A program made the translations under genes and the position numbers. The notes under the pieces are model-generated. The model worked only from the letters and a program-made list of their open reading frames with translations. It made no database searches and was not told where the DNA came from. From an uncultured Oscillospiraceae bacterium (lineage in GTDB: Bacteria > Bacillota > Clostridia > Oscillospirales > Acutalibacteraceae), in contig URYP01000030.1 of the NCBI GenBank assembly GCA_900552115.1, positions 1 through 22,612 on the forward strand: DNA of 22,612 bases, in the 5' to 3' direction. Below are positions 22,545 through 22,612 of this stretch, one piece after another. How positions within the stretch are numbered: the stretch's first letter is position 1; every line of letters begins with the position of its first letter.

Positions 22545-22612
22545 CTATGAACAAGTTTCTATCCACTCTTTCAGATCGCCCCGCTCCCGGTGTTCCTCCG
22601 CTGCTTTGCGTA
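22545..22612 (-). CDS. C-terminal end of an upstream phage gene, partial
   Basis: The last 21 codons of a frame entering from the right edge read KAAEEHRERGDLKEWIETCS and stop at TAG 22545-22547. Two codons further (TCC CGA) the same frame has TAA (22536-22538). The peptide is charged and helical, and no family can be named. It is the only phage gene seen that ends in TAG, and has a backup stop within three codons. The frame choice rests on coding-like composition only. Confidence 0.5.
   Translation of the reverse strand, partial: RKAAEEHRERGDLKEWIETCS

Overview
The window is the late half of a tailed temperate phage (a siphovirus with an SPP1-type portal/MuF head) integrated in the chromosome of a spore-forming Clostridia-like bacterium. 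The host assignment rests on flanking tRNA-Ser genes of Firmicutes type, on a truncated Cys-rich peptide that resembles, from memory, the N-terminus of a Clostridia-specific protein family, and on the style of the lysis and tail genes. Almost all phage genes lie on the minus strand, so they read from right to left.

Layout from left to right. (1) Positions 1-478: two host tRNA-Ser genes (GCT, partial, and TGA), then a 33-codon plus-strand fragment of a host gene with a possible SigE/SigK-like promoter. Its reading frame breaks off where I place the prophage end. (2) 495-2430: an intrinsic terminator, an ATP-dependent DNA ligase of the LigD type, Ku, and a small gene overlapping Ku: a two-protein end-joining module carried as cargo. 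(3) 2489-2725: a lone plus-strand small gene that converges with the late operon at a strong terminator. (4) 2769-4320: lysis cassette (amidase, holin, XhlA-like). (5) 4313-8948: baseplate/receptor-binding proteins. (6) 8964-13958: tape measure, frameshifted tail chaperones, major tail protein and tail completion protein. (7) 13951-17091: head-tail joining, a 48-aa zinc-finger ORF, capsid, scaffold and a small overlapping ORF that may be an immunity gene. (8) 17088-21641: MuF protein with a toxin-like C-terminal extension, portal, large and small terminase. (9) 21713-21868: two tRNA genes. (10) 21970-22612: terminator, an RNA polymerase sigma-like late regulator, and the end of one more gene.

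The most unusual feature is a pairing. A well-formed tRNA with anticodon CTA, which would read the amber codon TAG, sits just upstream of the terminase genes. The tape-measure gene of the same operon is open over about 1,126 codons except for one in-frame TAG at codon 32. None of the 28 complete phage genes I list ends in TAG. This looks like a self-contained amber/suppressor pair, in which the tape measure (and hence tail assembly) depends on a tRNA made from the same region. A second tRNA (anticodon TAT, reading AUA) lies beside it.

Other points of interest are the probable interruption of a sporulation-type host gene, as in skin/sigK or SPbeta/spsM; a MuF protein whose last ~190 residues look like a RelA/SpoT-type nucleotidyltransferase toxin, followed by a 4-nt-overlapping small ORF; and Ku/ligase on the phage. 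All family names come from motif recognition by eye; no database search was run.
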